A stretch of DNA of 64,000 nt, from contig NZ_JAKRMY010000007.1 in the NCBI RefSeq assembly GCF_022346005.1, positions 1 through 64,000 on the forward strand, written 5' to 3'. This document shows, piece by piece, positions 24,506 through 33,132 of the stretch; the first letter of the stretch is position 1; every line of letters begins with the position of its first letter. The position numbers were made by a program, and so were the translations under genes. The stretch comes from Corynebacterium sp. ACRPS. Its GTDB lineage: Bacteria; Actinomycetota; Actinomycetes; Mycobacteriales; Mycobacteriaceae. Under the pieces are notes generated by a model. It saw only the letters and a program-made list of their open reading frames with translations, searched no databases and was not told the DNA's origin.

Positions 24506-26068
24506 TCAGAGCAGCATGACGGGGATGACCAGGATCTTCATGAACTGCGCCACCACAATGGTGGAGGCATAGCCGGTAAGGATGCGGGAATCCGAGCTGG
24601 CGCCCGTGGCGTAATTGACCACCGCAGGCTGGCCAAAAAGCCCGGAAATGCCGCCTGAGGTGCGGGTTTCGGATTGCCCCATAAAGCGGCTGGCCACCGC
24701 GAAAATCCCGATGATGATAACGGCGATGATCGCGGCCAGCACCATGGACTTTAGCCCCATCCAGGAAAAGGCGGTGGAGACAAAGGCCTCTCCGGAGGAC
24801 AGGCCCACCGAGGCCAAGAAGATGGCAAGGCCCCACTGCTGGAATGCCGTATTGATCGGGGAGGGAATCTGCCACGGAATGCGGCTGGTGCGGTGCAGGG
24901 CGCCAAGGACTAGGCCGGTGATGAGTGGGCCCAGCGCGAAACCGAGCTCGAAGGACGCGCCACCGGGCAGCGGGACGACGATGAGCGAAATGAGGTAGCC
25001 AATGGTCAGCCCACCGCCGAGTGCTACCCAGTTAAGCTGCGAGTATGCGGTCACGGAATCGCCAAAGTAATCGCGGACATCGCCCAGGCGGTCATGCTTG
25101 ACCACGATCTCTAGGTCATCGCCAGATTCCAAGTGAGTCTCGTTGGTGGCAAGGAATTCCTCATCGCCGCGGCGCACCCGCACGATACGCGCGCCGTAGC
25201 GCGAAAAGAGGTTGAGCTCCTTGACCTTACGGCCCTCGATATCCCCGTTGGAGATGGCCACGGTCTCATTGACCAGGCGCTTATCCACAAACGGGGTTTG
25301 GGGCTGGCGCTTTCCCAGGGCATCGGTAAGCTCCTTGGCCTTTGCCTTGGTCACCAGTACGCGCAGGACATCACCGCGGTGCAGCTCCGGATTATCGCCT
25401 GGCACGTCGATATCGCGGCCGCGGCGGATGGTGGCAATGATGAAATGATCCGCGAATTTCTCGCGCAGCTCAGCATAGGAAATATCGCGGGTAACCTTAA
25501 TCATCCGCGAGCGGAAAATCTTCTCCGCCGAGTGGTCTTGGTCGTTCTGTGCGGGCCAGCTATGCCGCAGGACGAATGCCACAAGGAGGATGGCCACGGC
25601 CACGCCGACCGGGTAAGCCAAGGAGTATCCCACGGCGGGCAGTTCCTCGCCGGATTGCTGCTGGGCCACGGCGAGCGATGCCGTGGACGTCGTCGCGCCA
25701 GAGAATACGCCGGTTACCGCCAGTGGCGATAGCCCCATGAGGCTGCCGATGCCCAGCGCTGCGGCCGCCGCGGCTATTACCGCCACCGTGGCGAGCAGCA
25801 TGTGTTTTAGCTGGGTGGAAAAGCCCTTGAAGAAGGCCTCGCCGGCAGAGAGCCCCTGCATATAGATAAAGAGGCCCAAGCCCAGCTCCTGCAAGGAACT
25901 GAGGATATTGTCATCCAGATCAATAAAGGATCCGAAGGCTAAGCCGACAAAAAGGGTACCCGCCGCGCCGAAGCGCAGCGGGCCAAAGGGAATCATGCCA
26001 AGTAGCGTGCCGAGCACGATCATGAAGAAGATGCTCAGCCAAATATGGCCATCAAAAATCGCTAACAC
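24506..26068 (-). CDS. Aspartate:alanine exchanger-family transporter (AAE)
   Basis: Two blocks of five to six membrane helices (about residues 1-170 and 345-520) flank two cytoplasmic RCK_C/TrkA_C domains (about 190-340, with IIATIRRGRDIDVPGDNPELHRGD and ARIVRVRRGDEEFLATNETHLESGD). This is the AAE-family plan. C. glutamicum SucE, a succinate/dicarboxylate exporter, belongs to the family, so an acid export role is plausible. I chose GTG at 26068 because TAAGAT ends 8 bases upstream; TTG at 26077 is the alternative. Confidence 0.85.
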   Translation of the reverse strand: MLAIFDGHIWLSIFFMIVLGTLLGMIPFGPLRFGAAGTLFVGLAFGSFIDLDDNILSSLQELGLGLFIYMQGLSAGEAFFKGFSTQLKHMLLATVAVIAAAAAALGIGSLMGLSPLAVTGVFSGATTSTASLAVAQQQSGEELPAVGYSLAYPVGVAVAILLVAFVLRHSWPAQNDQDHSAEKIFRSRMIKVTRDISYAELREKFADHFIIATIRRGRDIDVPGDNPELHRGDVLRVLVTKAKAKELTDALGKRQPQTPFVDKRLVNETVAISNGDIEGRKVKELNLFSRYGARIVRVRRGDEEFLATNETHLESGDDLEIVVKHDRLGDVRDYFGDSVTAYSQLNWVALGGGLTIGYLISLIVVPLPGGASFELGFALGPLITGLVLGALHRTSRIPWQIPSPINTAFQQWGLAIFLASVGLSSGEAFVSTAFSWMGLKSMVLAAIIAVIIIGIFAVASRFMGQSETRTSGGISGLFGQPAVVNYATGASSDSRILTGYASTIVVAQFMKILVIPVMLL

Positions 26069-26097
26069 GCTGTGCAATCTTAGGAGCTTGGCGCGAT

Positions 26098-26221
26098 TTA
26101 GCTAGCTGATAATGCTTGGCGCTTTGCACCGAATACCGCCATTAGTACAGCGCACACGGTTATTATTCCTGATGCCGCCAAGAACCAGGAGGGCGATCTC
26201 ACACCACCGTGCAGAGGTGAG
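26098..26221 (-). pseudogene. Possible 3' remnant of a membrane protein gene
   Basis: The minus strand reads an open frame with no start, ending in TAA at 26098-26100, that encodes RSPSWFLAASGIITVCAV, then LMAVFGAKRQALSAS. This looks like a last membrane helix with a basic end, as in MFS carriers. It lies between the patatin stop and the AAE promoter. Random open frame remains possible. Confidence 0.3.
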
Positions 26222-27091
26222 CTAGTCCAGCAGGAATTCCTTCCACTTTGGCCACTCGGCATGGGTTTGTGCCTTGCCTGCCTGGTAATTCGCGCGCAGC
26301 TTATCCACGTTGCGTTCGGTGGAGGCCACCTGCATGTCTTCTGGGAAAAACAGCTGCGCCTTGCCCTGGCGCTCTAACTCGAGGAGCCGGTCCTTGGCCG
26401 CGTTATAGATGGGTGGGCGGCCAATGAGGGCATCGGCAATAGCGGGGTACTTGCGGAAGATGCGGCGGGTGATCGCCGGGCGCGCAACCTCAGGGCGGAC
26501 ATACCCGCGCGGCTTGGAGCCGATAAAGAGGAATTTCTCGTAGCCGGCTTCTTCCGCCTGCTCGATGGTAATGCCGCCGGATGAGCCCAGGGCACCGTCC
26601 ACATAGGGTGAGCCACCGATGACGCGGATCGGCATAAGCAGCGGCAGCGTGGACGAGGCGCGCACCCGCACGTACAAGTCCTCTGGTTCCTTCACGTCCT
26701 CGCGGGTCCAATACACGGATTCGCCGGTATCGGCCCGCGCGGCGGCGAGCACCATATCCGCTGGGTGCTTGCGGTACGCGTCCCAGTCAAACGGCATATC
26801 TTTATCCGCGGAGCGCTCATAGATATATTCCGCGTTGAAATAGCCATTGCCGCGCACCAGCGAGCCCACGCCACCGAAGCTGGGGTTATTGACAAAATCC
26901 GTGAAGGATTCCTCCGCGCGCTTGGCATCGTGCGAGAGGTAATTGACCGTGTGGGAGGCGCCAGCTGAGACCCCGCCTACCCATCCAAAGGTGACGTTTT
27001 CCTGGATGAGTTTGACTATGCAGGCGGCGGTATAGGAATTGCGCATCCCGCCGCCTTCGATCACGAGGGCGGTGTTGCTGGCATCAATCAT
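26222..27091 (-). CDS. Patatin-like phospholipase family protein
   Basis: The Ser-Asp dyad hydrolase fold is clear: oxyanion loop EGGGMRNSY near residue 8, nucleophile elbow GGVSAGASH near 37, and the catalytic Asp in YVDGALGSSGG near 165. Length is 289 residues. Related bacterial proteins hydrolyse phospholipids or other acyl esters; no signal peptide is seen, so it is probably cytoplasmic. I chose ATG 27091 because TACTAT ends 8 bases upstream, instead of the longer frame from 27130. It is divergent from the next gene. Confidence 0.88.
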   Translation of the reverse strand: MIDASNTALVIEGGGMRNSYTAACIVKLIQENVTFGWVGGVSAGASHTVNYLSHDAKRAEESFTDFVNNPSFGGVGSLVRGNGYFNAEYIYERSADKDMPFDWDAYRKHPADMVLAAARADTGESVYWTREDVKEPEDLYVRVRASSTLPLLMPIRVIGGSPYVDGALGSSGGITIEQAEEAGYEKFLFIGSKPRGYVRPEVARPAITRRIFRKYPAIADALIGRPPIYNAAKDRLLELERQGKAQLFFPEDMQVASTERNVDKLRANYQAGKAQTHAEWPKWKEFLLD

Positions 27092-27165
27092 GGTCTCCCA
27101 TAGTACGCGCGGCGATGTTACAGCGGTCAACCCGCTACCTGGCTGCGCGGCTAGACTTAAGGGCT

Positions 27166-27570
27166 ATGGGATTATTGGATGCTCTTGCCAAGCTCACCGG
27201 GAATGGGGCGCCGCAGTTGGCGCGGCCCGATTCCGCGGCGACGACCGTGCAGGTGGACCGGCTGGATATTAGGACCGCCGGCCAGCTCATCATCATTATC
27301 ACCGGCCGGCAGGGCGCGCGGGCCCTTGATGAGCTCGCCGCCTCGCGCGAGTCCGCGACCCTCATCTCCCCCACCACCACGGCGCATTTCCCCGCCGTGA
27401 AGACGGACGTGCTGCCGGTCAAAGACCCCAAGCACGGCTGGATCATCCCCATCACGCCAACGCTGGCGGGCGCGCTTTCCCAGGCCGAGCTTGCGGGTGC
27501 TCCGCTTGCCGATGCCCCAGCTTCCAGCGAGTACGAGCTATCCCCCAGCCTCGCGGTGGTGGTGGAATAA
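27166..27570 (+). CDS. Hypothetical protein coupled to carbonic anhydrase
   Basis: The 134-residue protein has no recognised domain, no signal peptide and no membrane helix. The middle is predicted alpha/beta (AGQLIIIITGRQGARALDELA) and the rest is Ala/Pro-rich, ending in LSPSLAVVVE. I chose ATG 27166 because TAGACT ends 8 bases upstream. Its TAA overlaps the ATG of the carbonic anhydrase gene by one base, so the two are translated together. Confidence 0.7.
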   Translation: MGLLDALAKLTGNGAPQLARPDSAATTVQVDRLDIRTAGQLIIIITGRQGARALDELAASRESATLISPTTTAHFPAVKTDVLPVKDPKHGWIIPITPTLAGALSQAELAGAPLADAPASSEYELSPSLAVVVE

Positions 27571-28109
27571 TGCCCATCTATTCCTTTCAAGGCAAGCGCC
27601 CGCGCATCCACCGCAGCGCCTGGATCGCGCCGAATGCCACGATCATTGGTGACGTGGAAATCGGCCCGGATTCTTCCGTGTTTTATGGCTGCGTGCTGCG
27701 CGGTGATGTCGGCCCCATCCGTATTGGCAGCCGGTGCAATATTCAGGACAATAGCGTTGTCCACGTGGAGCGGGCGGCGCCGTGCGTCCTTGAAGACGAT
27801 GTCACGGTAGGCCACATGGCCATGCTCCACGGCACCCATGTGGGCGCTGGCAGCCTGGTGGGCATGTCCGCTACCCTACTGTCTCACTCCACCATCGGGC
27901 CCGGTTCGCTCATCGCCGCCGGCGCGGTGGTGCGCGAGGGCGCGGATATCCCGGCGCGTTCCTTGGCCGCCGGCGTCCCGGCTACCGTGCGCCGCGCGCT
28001 TTCCGCCGAGCAATCCGCGGCGTTTATCCCGCACGCCGCGCGCTACGTGGACATAGCTAAGCAGCAATCCGGCACCGAACTGACGCTGGATGATGTTTAC
28101 TTTGACTAG
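27570..28109 (+). CDS. Gamma-class carbonic anhydrase family protein
   Basis: The 179-residue protein is a left-handed beta-helix of hexapeptide repeats (IGDVEIGPDSSVFYGCVLRGD). The three expected zinc-ligand histidines appear in NSVVHVE, VTVGHM and AMLHGTHV, and the Arg/Asp pair of the active site in LRGDVGPIRIG. Members are trimeric, zinc- or iron-dependent. It is the second gene of a two-gene unit with the protein upstream, and converges on a membrane protein gene 7 bases later. Confidence 0.9.
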   Translation: MPIYSFQGKRPRIHRSAWIAPNATIIGDVEIGPDSSVFYGCVLRGDVGPIRIGSRCNIQDNSVVHVERAAPCVLEDDVTVGHMAMLHGTHVGAGSLVGMSATLLSHSTIGPGSLIAAGAVVREGADIPARSLAAGVPATVRRALSAEQSAAFIPHAARYVDIAKQQSGTELTLDDVYFD

Positions 28110-28116
28110 CGCATCC

Positions 28117-28770
28117 TTATAGGTTCACGACACCCATGATGATGAGGAAGGCGGCGACGACATAGCCGCTGATGAGCGCGACCCGCGTGCTGTTTTCGCG
28201 CGCCGCCGCAAAGACTCGGCCCGCAGCTGAGTCTGGGTGGGCGCGCACCACGGCAATAAAGAGTCCGCACACCACCGGCAGGGAAAGAGCCAGGGTGGCG
28301 TACCACAGCAGGCCGCCGTATTGGGCGGCGAGCGACAGATCCTCGGTGGCCAAGAACATAAGGCCGAAATAAAACGGCACGGAGGTCAGCGATTGGACCA
28401 CGCCCATCACAAAGCCGATGAGCACGGTGACGAAAGAGGGCGTGCGCAGCGGCTGCAGCATGCGCCCGATCAAGGCATTGGGTTTTCCTTGGGAATGCCA
28501 GGCGGCGAAGGCCAGGGCGATACCGACGATGATGAGGATGCCGCCGGCAATCGGTGACTCCAAGATGGCCGCGATCTGCTCGCGCACGCCCAACAGGACG
28601 AACATGACCACGGCAGCGGCGGTAAGAACTCCCAACCAATCGCCCAGGATGACCAGGCCTGCGATCCAGCGGTACTTCCCGCGCGGGAGCATGATGCCGA
28701 TGGCCACAAGGATGCCAATGAGCAAGGCATTGACCGAATCCAAGAGGGCGAAACTTACCGCGTGAATCAT
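28117..28770 (-). CDS. Six-helix integral membrane protein of unknown function
   Basis: The 217-residue protein is nearly all membrane, with about six helices and a short charged loop (HSQGKPNALIGRM). It starts MIHAVSFALLDSVNALLIGI, a pattern of LysE/Sap-like small exporters with an Asp in helix 1, but I cannot assign a family firmly. I chose ATG 28770 because TAGACT ends 7 bases upstream; a longer frame to 28836 lacks such support. The start is divergent from the MMPL gene. Confidence 0.65.
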   Translation of the reverse strand: MIHAVSFALLDSVNALLIGILVAIGIMLPRGKYRWIAGLVILGDWLGVLTAAAVVMFVLLGVREQIAAILESPIAGGILIIVGIALAFAAWHSQGKPNALIGRMLQPLRTPSFVTVLIGFVMGVVQSLTSVPFYFGLMFLATEDLSLAAQYGGLLWYATLALSLPVVCGLFIAVVRAHPDSAAGRVFAAARENSTRVALISGYVVAAFLIIMGVVNL

Positions 28771-28870
28771 GCGCGATAGTCTACCTATCCTTCCCGCCAC
28801 CCTGTGCTCTCTGGCCGCGCGTGGGTTATAGGTCACACTAAAGAGCTACTATGCCCATCTGCACCTTATT

Positions 28871-28905
28871 TTGCGCCATATGTGCAGGATTGCATAGACT
28901 ATGCA
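28871..28905 (+). promoter_or_regulatory. Promoter and palindromic operator of the MMPL-tetR operon
   Basis: TTGCGC (28871-28876), an 18 bp spacer and TAGACT (28895-28900). The perfect 15 bp palindrome TGCATAGACTATGCA (28891-28905, 7+1+7) covers the -10 box. This is a classic repressor position, most likely for the TetR protein encoded by the second gene of the operon. Confidence 0.65.
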
Positions 28906-28954
28906 CGATTTTAGAAGCAGCGCCCACCTCTCTCACTCGTAAAGGAGATCGCCC

Positions 28955-31333
28955 ATGTCCAGATTCCTCTACCGGCTGGGAAGCTGGTCCTACCGCACGG
29001 TATGGCCCTTCCTCGCCTTCTGGCTCATCGTCCTGGTGGCAATGGTCGTCCTCACCGCCGGCTTTGCCAAGACCCCGAACCCCAACTTCGCCATGCCGGA
29101 GATGGACTCCACCACCACTCAAGAAGAGATGATGGAGCACTTCGATCAAGACACCGATGCCATGAGTGCCCCGGAGGGCACCGTGGTCATCCAGGCCCCT
29201 GAGGGCAAGGAGCTGAGCGATGATGCCGTTGCCGGGGACATCGACAAGCTGCTCCAGGACCTCAAGGACACCGGTGCGCTGAAGAACGAGGATGAGCTGG
29301 TCAGCCCGGTCCTCACCGCCGCCGGCATGGAAAAGCAGATGGGCGAGCAGATGCGGGCCCAGGGCATGCCCGAAGAGCAGGTTGCGAAGAACCTGCAGCA
29401 GCTGTCCCCGCTGAGCGAGGATAAGACCACCGGCACCGTCACCATCGCCTTCGATGCCAAGGACGTCATGGACATCAATGATGAAGATATGGCTGCGGTC
29501 ACGGATGTCCTGCACCAGCACGACGGCGAAGGCCTTTCCGTTAAGTACCAGGGCAATGCCTTCGCGATGGCCGATGCCGGCATGAATGGCAGCGCCGAAC
29601 TCATCGGCATGGTGGTTGCCGCCATCGTGCTGCTGGTGACCTTCGGCTCCTTCGTAGCTGCCGGCATGCCGCTAATTTCCGCCGTCATCGGCGTGGGCAT
29701 TGGCATCCTCGGCGTGCAGCTGGCCACCATCTTTACCGATACCGTCTCCGATATGACCCCGACGCTGGCCTCCATGATCGGCCTGGCCGTGGGCATCGAC
29801 TATGCCCTATTCATTGTCAACCGCTTCCGCAATGAACTCATCACCTCCTCCGGCCTGAATAACCTGACGCCCAAGGAACTGGCCAAGGAGCTGAAGAAGA
29901 TGGAGAAGGGCACCCGCGCCCACGCCATGGGCATGGCGCTGGGCACCGCCGGCGGCTCCGTCGTCTTTGCCGGTACCACCGTGGTCATCGCGCTGGCAGC
30001 CCTGACCATTATCGGCATCCCATTCCTGTCCACCATGGCTATCGCCGCCGCGGGCACCGTGGTCATCGCCGTGCTAGTGGCCAATACCTTTATCCCCGCG
30101 GTGCTGGGCCTGCTGGGCACCAAGATCTTCGCCGGGCGCGTGCCCGGCCCCAAGGTTCCAGATCCCGAGGACGAGAAGCCAACCATGGGCCTGCGCTGGG
30201 TCCGCCGCGTGCGCGCCCACCCGTGGCTGCACCTTGGCGTGGGCGTTATCGTGCTTGCCATCCTCGCCATTCCCTTTGCGAATATGCGCCTGGCCATGCC
30301 CACCGATGGCTCCGCCAAACCTGGCACCCCGCAGCGCGAGGCCTACGAGATGTCCGCAGAGGCCTTTGGCCCCGGCCGCAATGCCCCAATGATCGCCTTT
30401 GTGAACGTGGAGGGCGTCTCCGAGCAAGACCGCATGCCGGCCTTCCAAGATCTGCTCCACAAGTTCAACGACACCGAAGGCGTGGACAACGCCCAAATCG
30501 TCCAAACCACGGATAACGGTGATGCCGCCCAGATCATGATTACGCCGACGACAGGTGCAACCGATGAGGAAACCACCGAGACCTTGGAGCGCCTGCGCGA
30601 GTACCAGGGCGAGTTTTCTAAGGACGGCGGCTCCTACGGCATTACCGGCATCACCCCGATCTTCGACGATATTTCTGAGCGCCTCAATAGCGTTCTTGTT
30701 CCCTATGTGGCCATCGTCTTAGGCCTTGCCTTCATCGTGTTGATGCTGGTCTTCCGCTCCATCTGGGTTCCGCTCATTGCCGCCGCGGGCTACGGGCTGT
30801 CAGTGGCCGCCACCTTCGGAATCACCGTTGGAATCTGGCAAGAGGGCATGTTCGGCCTCGTCAACGATCCGCAGCCGCTGCTGTCCTTCCTGCCCATCAT
30901 GCTCATCGGCCTGACCTTTGGCCTGGCCATGGACTACCAGGTCTTCTTGGTCACCCGCATGCGCGAGGGTTACGTCAGCGGCAAGACCGCCGCCAACGCG
31001 ACCTCGAATGGCTTTAAGCACGGCGCGCGCGTGGTCACGGCAGCAGCGCTCATCATGATTTCGGTCTTTGCGGCGTTTATCCTGATGGACGAGCCATTCA
31101 TTAAGACCATGGGCTTTGCCCTGGCTATGGGCGTGCTTATCGATGCCTTCGTTATCCGCATGATGGTCATCCCCGCCACCATGTTCCTCCTAGGAGACAA
31201 GGCGTGGTGGTTCCCCAAGTGGTTGAATAAGATCGTGCCTAATATGGATATCGAGGGCGAGGCCCTGCACAAGGAACGCGAGGCGCTCCTGCACTTCCAG
31301 CACGACAAGGTAGGAAAGGTTCATCGTGACTAG
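28955..31333 (+). CDS. MMPL-family RND transporter
   Basis: The 792-residue protein has the 12-helix MMPL plan: helix 1 (WPFLAFWLIVLVAMVVLTAG), a large outside domain, helices 2-6 including VGIDYALFIVNRFRNE, a second outside domain, and helices 8-12 including FGLAMDYQVFLVTRMRE. The Asp-Tyr pairs in these helices relay protons in MmpL3. It is shorter than MmpL3/CmpL1 and lacks a long C-tail. Mycolate, lipid or drug export are all possible. AAAGGAG lies 7 bases before the ATG. The stop overlaps the tetR start by 8 bases. Confidence 0.9.
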   Translation: MSRFLYRLGSWSYRTVWPFLAFWLIVLVAMVVLTAGFAKTPNPNFAMPEMDSTTTQEEMMEHFDQDTDAMSAPEGTVVIQAPEGKELSDDAVAGDIDKLLQDLKDTGALKNEDELVSPVLTAAGMEKQMGEQMRAQGMPEEQVAKNLQQLSPLSEDKTTGTVTIAFDAKDVMDINDEDMAAVTDVLHQHDGEGLSVKYQGNAFAMADAGMNGSAELIGMVVAAIVLLVTFGSFVAAGMPLISAVIGVGIGILGVQLATIFTDTVSDMTPTLASMIGLAVGIDYALFIVNRFRNELITSSGLNNLTPKELAKELKKMEKGTRAHAMGMALGTAGGSVVFAGTTVVIALAALTIIGIPFLSTMAIAAAGTVVIAVLVANTFIPAVLGLLGTKIFAGRVPGPKVPDPEDEKPTMGLRWVRRVRAHPWLHLGVGVIVLAILAIPFANMRLAMPTDGSAKPGTPQREAYEMSAEAFGPGRNAPMIAFVNVEGVSEQDRMPAFQDLLHKFNDTEGVDNAQIVQTTDNGDAAQIMITPTTGATDEETTETLERLREYQGEFSKDGGSYGITGITPIFDDISERLNSVLVPYVAIVLGLAFIVLMLVFRSIWVPLIAAAGYGLSVAATFGITVGIWQEGMFGLVNDPQPLLSFLPIMLIGLTFGLAMDYQVFLVTRMREGYVSGKTAANATSNGFKHGARVVTAAALIMISVFAAFILMDEPFIKTMGFALAMGVLIDAFVIRMMVIPATMFLLGDKAWWFPKWLNKIVPNMDIEGEALHKEREALLHFQHDKVGKVHRD

Positions 31334-31925
31334 TTTGCGCGAATCCAAGAAGCGAGCAACGCGCCAGGCCATGTCCGATGCCGCGGCCCGCCTCGCCTTG
31401 GACGGCGGCGCTGAGGCAGTCACGGTCTCCAATATCACCAGCGCCGTCGGGGTCTCCCCGCGCACGTTCCACAATTATTTTTCCTCGGTGGCCGATTCCC
31501 TCTTGCACTACACCGCGGATGTCCTCGAGGCATTCGCGGCGGATATTCCCACCGCCTTTCCCGGCGAGCCCATCTCTTCGGTCTTGGAATTAACGCTCAT
31601 TGATGCCCTCGACAACGAATACATGGAGCTGCGCTCGCTGCACAGTCTGTTCAAAATCGGTGAGGCGATGGAAAACCTCAGCCACACCGCTGAGGAAAAG
31701 AAGAAATTCGATAGCGTCACTCACAGGATCATCGCTGCTTTTCAAGAGCGCTACCCCGAATATTCGACCTTCGAGCTCACCGTCATCTTGAACGCGTGCG
31801 GCAGCACCGGCAATGCCTGCCAGCAAGAGCTGAAAAGGCGCTGCGAAGGTGGCAAGCCCCCTAACAAGCAGGAACGCGATGAGTTGGTGCACCACGCCTT
31901 TGCCACCCTGCGCGGCCTTGCCTGA
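31326..31925 (+). CDS. TetR-family transcriptional regulator
   Basis: The 199-residue protein has the TetR N-terminal helix-turn-helix (about residues 8-52): ATRQAMSDAAARLALDGG, then ITSAVGVSPRTFHNYF. An all-helical ligand domain follows. The GTG start at 31326 lies inside the last codons of the MMPL gene, so regulator and exporter are translationally coupled. The operon promoter carries a 15 bp palindrome over its -10 box, so autorepression with release by the exported substrate is the simplest model (inference). Confidence 0.9.
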   Translation: MTSLRESKKRATRQAMSDAAARLALDGGAEAVTVSNITSAVGVSPRTFHNYFSSVADSLLHYTADVLEAFAADIPTAFPGEPISSVLELTLIDALDNEYMELRSLHSLFKIGEAMENLSHTAEEKKKFDSVTHRIIAAFQERYPEYSTFELTVILNACGSTGNACQQELKRRCEGGKPPNKQERDELVHHAFATLRGLA

Positions 31926-31950
31926 GGTTTCAGTATCCTCGTAAGCAATT

Positions 31951-33132
31951 ATGGATACTTCGAATTCGCTTGCCCAGGCCACCCGCGATGCCTGCTTTAT
32001 TCAGGCGGGCCTTGATGCCGCCTTCCGGGCCCGCCTGGGCGATACCACCGATGTGGAATTTAATTTCCTCACCCCCTCGACGGATGCCGAGGGCCGCCTT
32101 AACCACAATCAGCCTGTGGAGATCCGCTGCAGCTCATCCTCCGGCGTCAAAGACTTTCAGGGCACGCGCATCGCCGTCATCGATCGCGCCGGCTCGCCCA
32201 CCTGGCGGTGGGCGATGCAGGCGGAAACCGATCTGCCGCAGGGCGGGGATGACCCGGCTAAGTTTATCCCCCTCGCCCGCCTCCTGGCAGGCAATGCCCC
32301 GGTGCTGCGGGCGCGGCAAGGCGATCATGAGGCGATCATCGCCGTGGATTTCCATCCGCGGCTCGACTTTCCCACCAGCATTGCCGCGGGGCTTCGCCGC
32401 AGCTCGCCAGATACTGATGAGCGGCGCGCGGTGCACGAACTCGCCCACCACTTGGGCATTACGGTCGCGGAATCTGCCGCGGATGCTGCTACGGAGACCG
32501 CCGAGCATTTCTCCGAGGGAACGACGCTGCATTTTTCTAGCGCACTGGGCGCACCCCAAATCACGGCCATCGAGCCGGGCATGAAGGCTACTCGCATCAT
32601 CGAGGATGCCTTTTATTACGGCATGGAGCACCAGCTGTACTTCCAGGGCAATTTCCCCGAGGCCACGGTGCACCTCGATCTGGACGGTGCCACGGCGAAG
32701 ATCCGCCACTCTGGCGGGAAAGACGAGGCCACGGCGGTGCTCATCGCCACCATTTCGGAGGATCAATTCCTGTGGTCCTGGGCCGATCCCGCGGTCAAGG
32801 ACACCGCGGCCGCGCACTCGGCAGCCAACCTGTACCGCTTCGGCATCGATCACCGGGTACCGGCGTTGATCCGGCCCGCGCTGCCGCTGGACTACGCGCG
32901 CGCCCGGCAGGTACCGCAGCTAGCCCTGCCCATCCTGGGCATGTGGACGCTGGTGGGCACCACGCTTGCCGATGGCCGCGTCGGCCTCGCCCTCCTCGAT
33001 TCCGAGGCGCTGCATCTGCCGCAGCCCACGTCAGCGGCCACGGAAGCAACGCTCGCGGCGACCCCGCCCCGAGAGATCAACGAGGCGCAGGCCCGATCGG
33101 CCTACGCCTCCTTCCGTGGGATTAACCTTTAG
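31951..33132 (+). CDS. DUF6882-like protein of unknown function
   Basis: The 393-residue soluble protein has no signal peptide or membrane helix. Two tryptophan-rich segments, SPTWRWAMQAE near residue 85 and FLWSWADPAVKDTAAAHSA near 275, plus the following GMWTLVGTTLADGR, resemble DUF6882 proteins, whose role is not known. The similarity is from memory and weak in the N-terminal half. It starts 26 bases after tetR and could belong to the same transcript. Its last 11 bases overlap the convergent HIBCH-like gene. Confidence 0.6.
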   Translation: MDTSNSLAQATRDACFIQAGLDAAFRARLGDTTDVEFNFLTPSTDAEGRLNHNQPVEIRCSSSSGVKDFQGTRIAVIDRAGSPTWRWAMQAETDLPQGGDDPAKFIPLARLLAGNAPVLRARQGDHEAIIAVDFHPRLDFPTSIAAGLRRSSPDTDERRAVHELAHHLGITVAESAADAATETAEHFSEGTTLHFSSALGAPQITAIEPGMKATRIIEDAFYYGMEHQLYFQGNFPEATVHLDLDGATAKIRHSGGKDEATAVLIATISEDQFLWSWADPAVKDTAAAHSAANLYRFGIDHRVPALIRPALPLDYARARQVPQLALPILGMWTLVGTTLADGRVGLALLDSEALHLPQPTSAATEATLAATPPREINEAQARSAYASFRGINL

